Positions 42,401-48,261 of a stretch of DNA of 48,261 nucleotides are shown piece after piece. The notes beneath the pieces are model-generated. The model searched no databases, had not been told where the DNA came from, and worked only from the letters and a program-made list of their open reading frames with translations. The DNA lies in the IMG/VR virus record IMGVR_UViG_3300030090_002697, positions 1-48,261 of that record; one strand, 5' to 3'. Positions within the stretch are counted from its first letter, which is position 1, and each line of letters opens with the position of its first letter. This stretch comes from a virus. Position numbers and translations under genes: made by a program.

Positions 42401-42550
42401 AACATTACCAGTTTTATAATAATCTACACTTCTTTCATTATAACCAGATATATCGTCATCAATTAATGATGAAAAACCAATTTGTGAATGTGAATCATAA
42501 CCATGAAGTATTTTGGCGTCTTGTATATAATCTTGAAAAGTATTACTCAT
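33419..42550 (-). CDS. Giant protein with RNA polymerase double-psi barrel motif; candidate virion RNA polymerase (3,043 aa)
   Basis: Residues 2218-2222 are Asp-Phe-Asp-Gly-Asp in MHQRDFDGDHGFHY, the Mg-binding DxDGD of the beta'-type double-psi barrel. The preceding stretch (VVSIAIPKKSLDVGFNRIRS, then a turn, strand and HQR) matches the barrel order seen before that motif in beta'. About 280 residues earlier DFSDGSYGFAQELLNAG (1936-1952) and two lysines (1965, 1971) suggest the first barrel. The N-terminus (SAFGGAAEGYTFGAVRLGKR, FGSALSYISPKGPFALLGKG) and the rest are helical and of unknown family. crAss-like phages have giant virion polymerases with this motif. It adjoins presumed ejection proteins, fitting co-injection. 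Confidence 0.6.
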   Translation of the reverse strand: MSNTFQDYIQDAKILHGYDSHSQIGFSSLIDDDISGYNERSVDYYKTGNVGDFLGSAFGGAAEGYTFGAVRLGKRDYNKMNLAQRMGRGFGSALSYISPKGPFALLGKGINKATGRFAAKSSQNIIKGIKADNVAKHIGKTDKAFLEKTIQKELFKNPTVAQTLNRYGFSDKQMETVERMMINNMDAGLRASFKNAGRTIDPNISRNIANNLAKELRKPGRHVNNFEDWVEQGLARSAPFLKGLPAKYMGMAAQDVAVFAGHQLITTSVGNALYGDKISGNAIAEQFGINAVQAALFPGVRFFGNIPGLGSKGATQLSQGFEIMKNKAALRKGLDRFNYAKMAGKPNGEKNVRGLLHLMTRGADNNIINVSRFQGQNWKIRTGKNAGKTYSPNEILQQADSMPIDDVIDLLEQYKLFTVNKFGQFGKEYIKDLIGSGPRMLAGSMVMNIDLWVNNKFEDLTYPELAQHMMIGAFMTKSRGLWDRDTEPSQWAKDFQNYQEAFSYLNLDSKNLESFIDVYSSNRRIGDLMNLTTRQTPIGNAIYDIIKPNDIILNSTVKDDNRTFESLDHTVVQKVSEAVNLANQMHRAEVANPYKVQDINARDLPVARIEQIYNELSNLRIGDTKLTEIPIGDLLNNTMRELGESNKNYYFRMIQIIQDKIPNLNINVAKDGKIHYDIVNLPGNIDFTVDGNYNHSINKFYKLLEMFSDLGYATSKIGDKSIIFQEIGSGNNKKIVIKGDESKVDVAKTIDDIAETTISQIVKNIHGNNSALRIDNFFGTVNNPYLQATVAGKMYENMDMAYKLANSKGGEEGLTALEQNFVELAHKMFTINSRYTKQSGQGDDTGTMIKNAPEVIPSDEVKFSNLEGDKLLRKENDLAELQTKINTLFDFMSAGNLEKKASPEYKNKITESEADLLIKEYSKLNYIIPKNLFEGLDFNTNLADYVLKRTLQSEKFTEEDLAIVTAAKDAGVFDLKDKSLITPDALRLHLIEKGYSQGPGGEVDKSIQKYTKVFNKISKHPAIKPSGEIPADNIALSDIKNIDFLYEMTNIGNFNKIMDSLSNIRETIVNDQKYKDVRDIGGGIIDIVNTFMESAGRLADQGITKNSDILNEFNNSVEVFLNRLRTKVAGHNGLNGLEKQISELQISLDIVRDAYKKNQFMSVDASPVIQDIGDIIENIVKFDTYQDLRTRKLISSIMSLGNDFSTRGMFLRKADTLQKELARVMGVTEYNKFSLTELINDYKKTRSSYDLNRIIDNINIQSMSKVNITKYNNDLTESIRNVKELVNKNASHNDNNSPMKLIKKFNLTDINNPNKIDQEAVELIVNTLVEIPDGDIQTYINSKYSVEKQNEFKRDDLPENEKTAIIDDIRQQKVLALEAYVQNKLLSKNGNDAVNLRKDLEDFALQLPNLVRYVSSLDEPITTFTVKDNSIVVEDNVPGRRTLAGINSPLMKMIGLDVIQINQMAENNSRKTTINAANFTKRDLENMLAERVHVDPTLAEKIFTSETLDIEDVITDAIKNQQSERLFTVLDMTNGAPIAVPLTKENIDRVNDFYARWRENKLIQLELKDKRLQMNFDYATQDIGNSSADVAIKMLQMNLDISLANKFDNFFTDDVYKSNNRDALFDEMAQKLLKVTNQTINKNYDYINDNYLDLITRYNGVSQETKNLFNTFKNKKLKVLVVSDQAWEKDFNSGVFTKTDLMSNRDAVVAKLDQSDSPYADKFKAKIMDGKKIESLHSSVIDGAVTIVNNDLRKVLGSTFGNENGNGIKANTAFADGFMTESAQGLVIKGYFHYNDAISKIPNLDDVDMIVGESAAKAFYGLDANEKPLSAFKLNPGLSFVDNLLTRSSGNRDGIIEIPFSSIGLGHMAKQGDKVMVSNSLNDFLAADIVKDIRKYKGLDKTIDELVARKIDFDKLDDPQLILTMMREMEDDTGYDFSDGSYGFAQELLNAGMSTNNTAIKNQLKTLFRGKIFDSVRRNMTSKGADTYLIPDLFNDHNPTIFAELENFSKDITETESVVNSRIATNFGDVSLPKHLGKRNVSSIEDLDFIIQHEGRDVRIRFVKNDIDVTDAMFDVVNDKTYRTTFDGNNLKINSIRSDKALMKDLQELRKYVEETLTSTRINKTVATFEGIHNLITQNSHNRIVKDNQGFPVIENVVSKSLDNLKNKYKINLGVVSIAIPKKSLDVGFNRIRSFLTEDMGNHTIINNYDLRVMHQRDFDGDHGFHYLGMPSRFINESIKKLGTIEDYRQLPRYAFNNNIFGMNQDGKFGKIPQDIGFSTLKNQINRNEYAIGETISLKNTLNWASNIGIEFNFKDNSKAKFVNVSDIDMIKKGLESFESLSARAQADINQNAVDKHFQTDLTNVLRRATIFGDVNPQIKEKLSKLGIEIPGSIEGAYKKFKTDDPNTINSGLLNQEIANIMLGTLNKAKSVFNDPFNEGGQFTPTDYYLGEIYDNLLDMLRNPNQYVADELIKRFSNKPDMMQEIIKTFYTEGRTAEPILDASKIQDYFSGRPPRVINKLITLKNAGNITKSGYDNPIKALTLADEGYALQKIREKELLKDVDFYGQLNSKQFKIDLATVRARKTNFMNSIAIYKTFYPNSDPVKTLFSDQEAPDVLDFAVLDAKETNNKFSFQNVNMRSAVYHLLTKEASSLSVEIGKMDGSQYKVNEYDYDILSSRLRDVESALQILDKLAMKNLLNDKKGTVRVYKNNINNFVKKVRQPVNVYSFSGRIDVADIMNQDFSQLTYHGNFNPKASDSYKMRSNRTYIELTKPLIEKFLGPNEVVQNQALWLAIDNVKNIDNIVKTDRQIDRLYDDVANVMDKINDNYQFARKHSKENIQEKSDAYAYSGLNDQIVITELFKKYNSFDKDGNLRLGENDPTIDLALLLLNPRPLSGSFVKGPMTDLPYVYSSPRLQSAVYKFLSDNNVLKPNNMPEKLEYIIGEQRRQADIMNGLSHEDAYLHHLTDVYFKASSDNVDDLFRDSDLDFSKSLFADYGYFDPAFANVYNSRNYSDGVYSKATTKGKKIRYFRSKRKENNSGCK

Positions 42551-43553
42551 TTCTCTCTTTCGCTAATTTAACTTGAACATCTAAAATCTTTTTTGCATTA
42601 GATATATTATCTAAAGTTTCTTTTGCCTCACTCATCATATTAATATATTCAGGTAAATTCTTTTGAACACTAACTACATTTTCTGGGGATAAATTAGGTA
42701 AATTATTATTAATAGAATTAGTTAAATCTTTCAACTGTTTATCACTAGGTATATAATTATCATAATTTTGTATTTCTTCTGTTTTCATATTTAAATCTAT
42801 TAAATCTTCAATTTGTGGTTCATATATATCATCAGGACTTAAAGAAACTCCTTTTTTACCAGAAAGTCGCCTGCTTATCATAGAAGATCCTATTTTAGAT
42901 AATACGTATTCAGGAGCTTTTGACGTAGTAAAATAAGTTTTAGGAACACCTGCAACTGCCCTACCAAGCTGAGATTGCACTGAGTAATCTCCCATTAAAT
43001 CATCTGCTAAAGTACCAACATATTTATCTGCCCCTAAAAAATTTTCTCCTATTTTTAAATCATCAAACATATCATCTAGCTTAGCATCAGCTGTTAACAA
43101 TAAACCATCATTACTAACTAACTTTTCTTTCTTAACATCAATATACTGTAAGAGATCAGCAGATCTTTCTATGGGGTCATCAATATTTGGCATTCTATCT
43201 GTAGCATTATAAAAATCTAAAATATCTTCATAGTCAAAAGGTTCTATATTATATTTTTTAGCCCCTATATCTATTTCAGCATCAATCATAGCTATAATAT
43301 CTTCCCTATTATTGCTTTTTTGAAATGATGGTAATATACCTCTTTGAGGTGCTATACCATATTCTCTTTCTAACATAAGAGAAAATGCAGTAGAATATAC
43401 TTCCATTTCTTGTTGTGATACAAATTCTTCATCTGATTTTCTCATCTCTCCAATCAATTGAGCTAAGTGACTAAATCCTTTGTAAAATTTTTGTGCATCT
43501 TCTTTAGTATTAGGATTGTCATTTAATTCATAAAACATTTGTAATGTTTGCAT
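42543..43553 (-). CDS. Hypothetical virion protein upstream of the giant gene (336 aa)
   Basis: Mostly helical and acidic (YELNDNPNTKEDAQKFYKGF, EIDIGAKKYNIEPFDYEDIL, DLIDLNMKTEEIQNYDNYIP) with a basic patch near RRLSGKKGVSLSP. No motif known to me. It overlaps the start of the giant gene by 8 bases and lies among presumed internal proteins, so a head-interior or polymerase-packaging partner is plausible. Confidence 0.5.
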   Translation of the reverse strand: MQTLQMFYELNDNPNTKEDAQKFYKGFSHLAQLIGEMRKSDEEFVSQQEMEVYSTAFSLMLEREYGIAPQRGILPSFQKSNNREDIIAMIDAEIDIGAKKYNIEPFDYEDILDFYNATDRMPNIDDPIERSADLLQYIDVKKEKLVSNDGLLLTADAKLDDMFDDLKIGENFLGADKYVGTLADDLMGDYSVQSQLGRAVAGVPKTYFTTSKAPEYVLSKIGSSMISRRLSGKKGVSLSPDDIYEPQIEDLIDLNMKTEEIQNYDNYIPSDKQLKDLTNSINNNLPNLSPENVVSVQKNLPEYINMMSEAKETLDNISNAKKILDVQVKLAKERNE

Positions 43554-43569
43554 AATTAATCAACCTTAC

Positions 43570-44715
43570 TTAATCAAAAACACTACCAAGACTTAAATTT
43601 GAATTAGTAGGCTCATTGTTATTTAAATTATTAGAAACAGCTTTTGCATTTGACAATTGATTTAATTGATCTTGTAATCTTGTTTTTTGTTCTTGTAACA
43701 TTTGAATTTGAGAAAAGTTTTGAACAAAAGGTCTTGAACCTTCTTCAAATACTTCTTTTAAAGCTTTTCGTACTGTTTTATCTTGAACAGCATCCAAAGC
43801 ACTAATGTAATCTCTATAAGATTTTGATGTGCCAACAACCTCAATAAATAAATCTTTAAATTCTCCTTCATCAATATCATTATTTTCTTCAAGATTATAG
43901 AATTTATAAACCTTATCAAGAGACTCAGCACCAAAATTATTTAATTTTAAACCACCAACAATTTTATCACTTGTAAAAGCTAATTCAAAGTTTTCATCAT
44001 AGTATGTTTCTATTTCTTCATCTGTTAATTTTATTGCTTCATTTATATTAGAAAACGATTGATTTGATCTAATGCTTTGAGCAATTGTAGATTTATTTAA
44101 AGCATCTAATTTTGATTCAGTTTTTAATCTTGCAGCAGCTGCACTAAATAACTCATCAGCATTTGCAAAACCTTCTTCTTCTAATTGAGTTTTAAATGAA
44201 GAAACATCTTCATCATCAACATCAAAAGCAGCATCAATATCTTGTGGTAATGCAACACCAGTTTCTGGGAAATCTTGTAATAATTCTGATTCTAATAAAT
44301 CTTCAGCTTGTTGTAAATTTAATATATTTTTTCTAAGAGCAGAACTTTGATTTTCTACTTGACCTATTGAGGTTTGTAGAAACTTTATCTCTGAATTTAA
44401 TTGATCTAAATTGTAACTTGTTATATCTTTAAATATATCTAACCCACCTGGAGTTTTAAATTTATCATTTAAAGTATCAAATGCTGCTCTAGATTGTTCA
44501 CTTTTATCAACAGCTTCATTTAAATCTTCAAGTTTTGAATTATATCTACTACGTAATTGATCAACTTGACTTAAAGCTAATTCATACTTTCTACCTTCTT
44601 CTGCTTCTTTTTTCTGAACTTCTCTTAATCGATTATTAATACGTTCTTTTTGAGACTGTAAAGCCATATTAGAAAGAAGATTATTTAAAGATTCTAATGC
44701 TTCTTTATACGCCAT
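43570..44715 (-). CDS. Coiled-coil virion protein (381 aa)
   Basis: Long heptad-rich helices occupy residues 10-150 (MALQSQKERINNRLREVQKK, LEDLNEAVDKSEQSRAAFDT) and 320-365 (QMLQEQKTRLQDQLNQLSNA). The middle is acidic and globular (DIDAAFDVDDEDVSSFKTQL). No membrane span. It is likely a structural rod in the ejection apparatus or a scaffold for internal proteins; no family is recognised. Confidence 0.5.
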   Translation of the reverse strand: MAYKEALESLNNLLSNMALQSQKERINNRLREVQKKEAEEGRKYELALSQVDQLRSRYNSKLEDLNEAVDKSEQSRAAFDTLNDKFKTPGGLDIFKDITSYNLDQLNSEIKFLQTSIGQVENQSSALRKNILNLQQAEDLLESELLQDFPETGVALPQDIDAAFDVDDEDVSSFKTQLEEEGFANADELFSAAAARLKTESKLDALNKSTIAQSIRSNQSFSNINEAIKLTDEEIETYYDENFELAFTSDKIVGGLKLNNFGAESLDKVYKFYNLEENNDIDEGEFKDLFIEVVGTSKSYRDYISALDAVQDKTVRKALKEVFEEGSRPFVQNFSQIQMLQEQKTRLQDQLNQLSNAKAVSNNLNNNEPTNSNLSLGSVFD

Positions 44716-44717
44716 TA

Positions 44718-45608
44718 TTATTCTCCTAAACCTAATTCTTCTGTAAGAGCAGCTTCAAATCCTCCTAAACCTGCTTGAGCAGTTTCATAAAAATCAAATA
44801 CAGCTCCTCTATCTTGTTCTCTAAAACCTGCCATAGTAGATCCTAATTCGCCAAATCTTCTAGCTCTTTCTTCTTGTAGGCCACCAACTGTTTCAGAATA
44901 ACTTTTTTGCAATTGCCCTAATGTATCTTCTAGTTGCCCACCAAAAGAACCTAAACGTCTTTGAGCTCTTTGACCACCTGCTAAATTAGTTTGATATTGT
45001 TGTGTTGTTTGGCCAATAGCAGTATCTGCTGCTTCAATATCAGCAACTTTACCTGCAATAATACTTCCTCTATCTTGTAAACCTTCTACTTGCGTTAAAC
45101 CTCCACCAACACTAAGAGGTAATCCTCTTCTACCTTCTATTAAATCTAAAGTTGTTTGTGCTGCACGTTCACTACTTAATACTCCATCAGGATCATAGTT
45201 ACCAAAAAATGCACTATATATATTATCTCTATTAGCCTCCATACCAAATTCATCTGCAAATTGATCTTTTATATCCTGTTCACTTCCTTGATATCCTAAA
45301 TCTTCAAAAAAATCAATAAGCTCATCATTACTCAATTTTCCAAATTTTTTACGAGTAATACCTTCTTCACCTGCTAAAATATTACCTTCTGCAAGCAAAT
45401 CATCCATGTATTCACTTCTAAATATTTCTGAACCTACTAACTCGTCTAATGTTGGAAAATCTTCTCCAAATTGATATAACCCTAATGTATCGCCACCACC
45501 TAATTGTGAAATAGTATCTGCTATATAATCAGACTGTAAATCACCTATATCAGCTAATGTAGCACCATATTGATAATCTTCTCCTTCAAAAAAACTAGCA
45601 TAATCCAT
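44718..45608 (-). CDS. Acidic virion protein with helical C-terminus (296 aa)
   Basis: The first 160 residues are acidic and rich in Gly and Leu (FGEDFPTLDELVGSEIFRSE, DELIDFFEDLGYQGSEQDIK). The rest is Gln/Gly/Arg-rich helix (TTQQYQTNLAGGQRAQRRLG, GGLQEERARRFGELGSTMAG). The sequence may interact with the coiled-coil neighbour, two bases away. It is in the internal-protein group. No family recognised. Confidence 0.5.
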   Translation of the reverse strand: MDYASFFEGEDYQYGATLADIGDLQSDYIADTISQLGGGDTLGLYQFGEDFPTLDELVGSEIFRSEYMDDLLAEGNILAGEEGITRKKFGKLSNDELIDFFEDLGYQGSEQDIKDQFADEFGMEANRDNIYSAFFGNYDPDGVLSSERAAQTTLDLIEGRRGLPLSVGGGLTQVEGLQDRGSIIAGKVADIEAADTAIGQTTQQYQTNLAGGQRAQRRLGSFGGQLEDTLGQLQKSYSETVGGLQEERARRFGELGSTMAGFREQDRGAVFDFYETAQAGLGGFEAALTEELGLGE

Positions 45609-45621
45609 AAATATTACCTTT

Positions 45622-46347
45622 CTATATTCCGTATGTTGCTGACAGATCTATTGCTGGTATTGACATAGGTGAAGTTCCTATTCCTAATCTTTGTAAACTC
45701 ATAATAGAAGAAGGGTCTTTAGGAGCTACATTAGAAAAGTTAGGGATAATTTGCTGGGCCAGATAAGAATCTGGATAAGCAGATGGATTTAATCTTTGCC
45801 CAAGATTACTCATCATAGATCCAGGTTGAGCCATTTTACCTAAATTACCTATGCTTTGCATTCCTCCTGCTAAACTACCTATCTGCATTCCTCTTTGTAA
45901 TCCACCCATTAAAGCTGCGCTTCTTGCATCTTTTTCAGTATCACCATAAGCTTCTTTTATATCTTTACCAAATCCAATTGACCCAGCACCTGTCATTCTT
46001 CCTGCTTGTCTACTAAGGTTTTCAATATTTTCTATTTCATCTTTTGAAGCAACCATTTCACCAATAGCACTACCTGCCCCAGAAGAAATACCTGCTAACA
46101 ATGGAGATGCAGCTACAGCTTTAAGTGCTGCCATACCACCTAAACCTCCAGTAAGCATAGTTGCTCCTACTGCACCTAATAAACCCAATCCAGTTCCAAG
46201 TAAATTACCTTTTGCAGCTTTTTCTTGTCTTTTCTTTTCTGCTTCTTGTAACTCTCTTGCTTTATCTCTCTGCATTTTTCTAGTTCTCATTGTACGAATA
46301 TAACTTTGTATATCTTGGGCTTTGCCTCCTACTAATCTTGTTGCCAT
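45622..46347 (-). CDS. Gly/Ala-rich hydrophobic virion protein (241 aa)
   Basis: A basic N-terminus (SYIRTMRTRKMQRDKARELQ) is followed by about 60 hydrophobic small-residue positions (LLGTGLGLLGAVGATMLTGG, AALKAVAASPLLAGISSGAG), like pore-forming or ejection proteins that cross the envelope in podovirus infection. The C-terminal part is Gly/Met-rich and flexible. It shares its start with the stop of the preceding small basic gene (TAATG). The ejection role is inferred. Confidence 0.55.
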   Translation of the reverse strand: MATRLVGGKAQDIQSYIRTMRTRKMQRDKARELQEAEKKRQEKAAKGNLLGTGLGLLGAVGATMLTGGLGGMAALKAVAASPLLAGISSGAGSAIGEMVASKDEIENIENLSRQAGRMTGAGSIGFGKDIKEAYGDTEKDARSAALMGGLQRGMQIGSLAGGMQSIGNLGKMAQPGSMMSNLGQRLNPSAYPDSYLAQQIIPNFSNVAPKDPSSIMSLQRLGIGTSPMSIPAIDLSATYGI

Positions 46348-46826
46348 TACTTACCTTCCTCGTATGTATTATTTTTATATCTTCTAATATTTTTTTTAGG
46401 TTTTGCTGCAGCTCTTCTATCGTCTCTCATTTTTTTATATTCAGCCCCAAACCTTTCACCGCCATAATGTTCCATATCATCCATATCTTCTATAGATCGT
46501 TTATATCTCTTTATATCTTGTTTGTCAATTAATCTTTTTTGAGCAGCTACAGCATCTCTAACATCAAAATCACCAGCAGATAAATCTTCACGCATATTTT
46601 CTTGACTTAAAAAATATCTAGCCATTGCTTCTGCTTTTTTAGTTCTGTCTTTTCTTTGAGATTCTTTCATAGCTTTCATTTGATCTTGTTTTAAAAGATG
46701 AAGTGCTCCTGGACTTAAAAGTTCTTCTAATACAGAACCATCTTTAAAATCACCATATTGATCTGTTGGAGTATTCTTTTTAACAGAATCAATTTCAAAT
46801 CTTAAATCTGCTTTTTTTCTAACCAT
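46347..46826 (-). CDS. Basic protein with NNTYEEGK tail (159 aa)
   Basis: Highly charged helical protein (DQMKAMKESQRKDRTKKAEA, KRYKRSIEDMDDMEHYGGER) ending in KNNTYEEGK, the tail shared with three other genes. The tail codons GAGGAAGGTAAG act as ribosome site of the next gene (TAATG). Its middle is unlike the other tail bearers. It may be packaged in the virion. Confidence 0.55.
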   Translation of the reverse strand: MVRKKADLRFEIDSVKKNTPTDQYGDFKDGSVLEELLSPGALHLLKQDQMKAMKESQRKDRTKKAEAMARYFLSQENMREDLSAGDFDVRDAVAAQKRLIDKQDIKRYKRSIEDMDDMEHYGGERFGAEYKKMRDDRRAAAKPKKNIRRYKNNTYEEGK

Positions 46827-47173
46827 TACTTACCTTCTACATAAGTGTTATTACTGTATACTCTTTTTTGTGTACGAGGCGCAACTGTTTTGGTTTTTTT
46901 CATACCTTTTTTTATTTTCTTTGCTCCACTTTGTAATAATGTTTGCATATCAGAAACTGTACGCGATGCTTTTTTAAAACCTTTTTTACCAGCTTCTTTA
47001 GCTGCTTTAGCACTTTGTTTTACACCTTTAACAGTAGGGCTAATAATTTTATCAGCAGTTGTTCCTTTTAAATTTGTTTTAGCTTTAGGTAAGCTACCTT
47101 TTTTTACAGTAGTTCTTTTTTTCTTTTTAGGTCTACCAACCTTAGATCCGTATGTTCCTTCACCGTATGGCAT
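46826..47173 (-). CDS. Small basic protein, paralogue of 16518-16877 (115 aa)
   Basis: The start MPYGEGTYGSKVGRPKKKK and end NNTYVEGK match the gene 16518-16877 at both ends. The middle is a different Lys/Arg-rich sequence (SAKAAKEAGKKGFKKASRTV). The protein is very basic. The pair is probably a duplication inside the late unit. Nucleic-acid binding is inferred. ATG 47173 follows AAAAGGAGTATAAC. Confidence 0.65.
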   Translation of the reverse strand: MPYGEGTYGSKVGRPKKKKRTTVKKGSLPKAKTNLKGTTADKIISPTVKGVKQSAKAAKEAGKKGFKKASRTVSDMQTLLQSGAKKIKKGMKKTKTVAPRTQKRVYSNNTYVEGK

Positions 47174-47207
47174 GTTATACTCCTTTTTTGTCTTTTTAAT
47201 AATCTTT

Positions 47208-47237
47208 AATATAATATTAATTGCTGTATATAAACAA
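47208..47237 (-). promoter_or_regulatory. Candidate promoter in the 47174-47290 gap
   Basis: The gap after the tail fibre has TTGTTT (47237-47232) and TATATT (47213-47208) on the minus strand, 18 bases apart, and a ribosome site just after. It could start a separate message for the internal-protein genes (47173 to 30504). A match of this quality is expected by chance in AT-rich DNA. Confidence 0.3.
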
Positions 47238-47290
47238 TACTATATATTAAATAGTTTACTTTAAATTATACATAAAAATCAATAGTTAAT

Positions 47291-48261
47291 TTATGAGCCA
47301 TCATATAATACTGTTGTATGACAATTAAATGATGAACCATCTGTACCGCTTGTTCTTCTCATTGTAATAAACATAAAATCACTTGCTGTTAAACTTGTTG
47401 CATTAAAAGATGTTGTTTCTTTAAACATAAATCTTGTTGCAGTATCAAAATCAAAATCTATTTTTGCTAAATTATCTATAGCTACATTTGTTGTTGTAGC
47501 AAGTTGTGTATCAAGTGATAAACTTGATATACTTGCAATCCATACACCTATTTCTATATCACTATCTGCACTTGCACCTGATGATTCAACGTGTGTAATT
47601 ACTTTTGTAATAGTGCCTGAATATGGTATTCTTCTTGCAAATCTTACTATTCTCCATATATCTGAAGCTTCTGTATCATTATAATCAGTAATACCTGTAT
47701 TTATGCTGCTACTAACAGCAAAATCATCTATGTGTGTATTTGCATAAAACGTATTAGTTGAAGATAAATTAGCACTATTATAATGCCAATCCATATAATG
47801 TTTTGTTGCTCCACCACTACCACCTGCTAATGAACTACCATTTGTTATTTGTACATCATTACCTGCATCATTAGTAAAGTATAAATTATTAGGTGTATCG
47901 TTTTTAACCCATATTTGACCTTTACCTGCTGTATCTGTATTGGCTGATGCTTGTTCTGTAATTTTAATAGGTATTTCAGATCTTATTTCAGTATCTCTTA
48001 TCTGTATAGTGTCAGTATCGTCTCTAGCAATATTAATAAAATTTCCATCTGAATATATATAATCATTATTTGCTGCTGAACCTAAATATAAATTTTGATC
48101 ATTTGCTAAATTAATATTACCAGCAACAGTAAAATTTCCAGAATTATCTACATTAAATTTACTTGTACCACCAACTTGTTGATCAATAAGATAAACTTTA
48201 TCCCAACCACCTACATTAGTTTCAGTTAAATTAGTTTTTATCATTCTATATTCTTGAGTTC
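47291..48261 (-). CDS. Tail fibre protein, C-terminal part (continues from the left end)
   Basis: This frame is open at the right edge and ends at 47291. Its first in-frame ATG here (48244) is internal: in the left copy the same Met (base 112) is codon 366 of the full 682-residue fibre. The region reads KFNVDNSGNFTVAGNINL and similar Asn/Asp/Gly/Ser-rich beta-structure motifs typical of trimeric fibre shafts. It is followed by about 150 residues of beta-rich sequence (VDIEIGVWIAS-like strands), probably the receptor-binding tip. A gap of 117 bases with a possible promoter follows, before the small basic gene at 47173. Confidence 0.8.
   Translation of the reverse strand, partial: TQEYRMIKTNLTETNVGGWDKVYLIDQQVGGTSKFNVDNSGNFTVAGNINLANDQNLYLGSAANNDYIYSDGNFINIARDDTDTIQIRDTEIRSEIPIKITEQASANTDTAGKGQIWVKNDTPNNLYFTNDAGNDVQITNGSSLAGGSGGATKHYMDWHYNSANLSSTNTFYANTHIDDFAVSSSINTGITDYNDTEASDIWRIVRFARRIPYSGTITKVITHVESSGASADSDIEIGVWIASISSLSLDTQLATTTNVAIDNLAKIDFDFDTATRFMFKETTSFNATSLTASDFMFITMRRTSGTDGSSFNCHTTVLYDGS
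48133..48261. repeat. Right copy of the contig-end direct repeat (circular overlap)
   Basis: Matches 1-129 over its whole length with one silent mismatch. Joining the copies gives a circle of 48,132 bp and restores an intact tail-fibre reading frame across the junction, which argues that the join is real. The mismatch suggests two haplotypes in the sequenced population or a sequencing error. Confidence 0.9.

Noticed and set aside
33419-42550. Giant protein as a plain ejection protein or transglycosylase of the T7 gp16 type
   Set aside because: No lytic transglycosylase motif was seen, and DFDGD in a barrel-like context is specific to RNA polymerases; the rest of the chain may still have ejection roles.
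1-48261. CRISPR arrays, insertion sequences, integrase or T7-type RNA polymerase
   Set aside because: No spaced direct repeats, transposase, tyrosine/serine recombinase or single-subunit polymerase motifs were seen in any frame.

Overview
The window is a complete or near-complete genome of an AT-rich tailed phage, most likely a short-tailed (podovirus-like) phage from a marine or aquatic setting. The first 129 bases recur as the last 129 bases with one mismatch, so the contig closes into a circle (or is terminally redundant) of about 48,132 bp. The artificial ends cut through a tail-fibre gene. Good Shine-Dalgarno sites (AGGAG type) precede most genes. Small basic proteins of types common in marine phage genomes (DUF5872-like, DUF6321-like, a KAGNYTKPTMRK family) and the tail-fibre repeat style support the setting. 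The host is not shown; an AT-rich alphaproteobacterium such as SAR11 is only a guess. I found no integrase, tRNA, DNA polymerase or T7-type RNA polymerase.

Layout. Two opposed transcription units leave a divergent control region at 20544-20750, which is rich in dyad symmetries. The rightward (+) unit, 20751-30463, is the probable early/replication block. The leftward (-) unit runs from 20543 down to 1, continues across the circular join at 48132, and ends at 30504. It carries endolysin, small and large terminase, small basic proteins, portal, scaffold, major capsid protein, connectors, a LamG-like protein, holin candidates, a metallophosphoesterase, a very large nozzle-like protein, the tail fibre, a duplicated family of small basic proteins, and a set of large virion or ejection proteins. 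The two units meet at a 9-bp-stem hairpin at 30471-30504.

Early block. Small genes come first, followed by a four-gene cassette (22981-26166) in the order ubiquitin-like protein, E2-like protein, JAMM/JAB protease, E1/ThiF-like enzyme. This order matches the bacterial Bil antiphage operon (bilA-bilB-bilC-bilD), but here the genes sit inside a phage. The Ubl ends in Gly-Gly-Asp-Gln, so a protease would have to trim it, and the next-but-one gene has a complete JAMM motif. After the cassette come an ERF-type annealing protein, an SSB-like protein, a primase-helicase, a winged-helix protein and a PD-(D/E)XK nuclease. Replication would therefore borrow the host polymerase.

Giant protein. The 3,043-residue protein at 33419-42550 carries DFDGD at residues 2218-2222, inside a stretch that reads like the second double-psi beta-barrel of cellular-type RNA polymerases. 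A DG-plus-lysine segment lies about 280 residues earlier. I infer a single-chain, probably virion-packaged RNA polymerase analogous to those of crAss-like phages, in a much smaller genome.

Structured intergenic DNA/RNA. Each sizeable gap in the early block holds a long-range stem (8-13 bp) closing a 27-70 nt interior, each with a different sequence, placed just upstream of a gene start. They are unexplained. They could be processing sites, antitermination elements, structured leaders, or promoter hairpins for the proposed phage polymerase.
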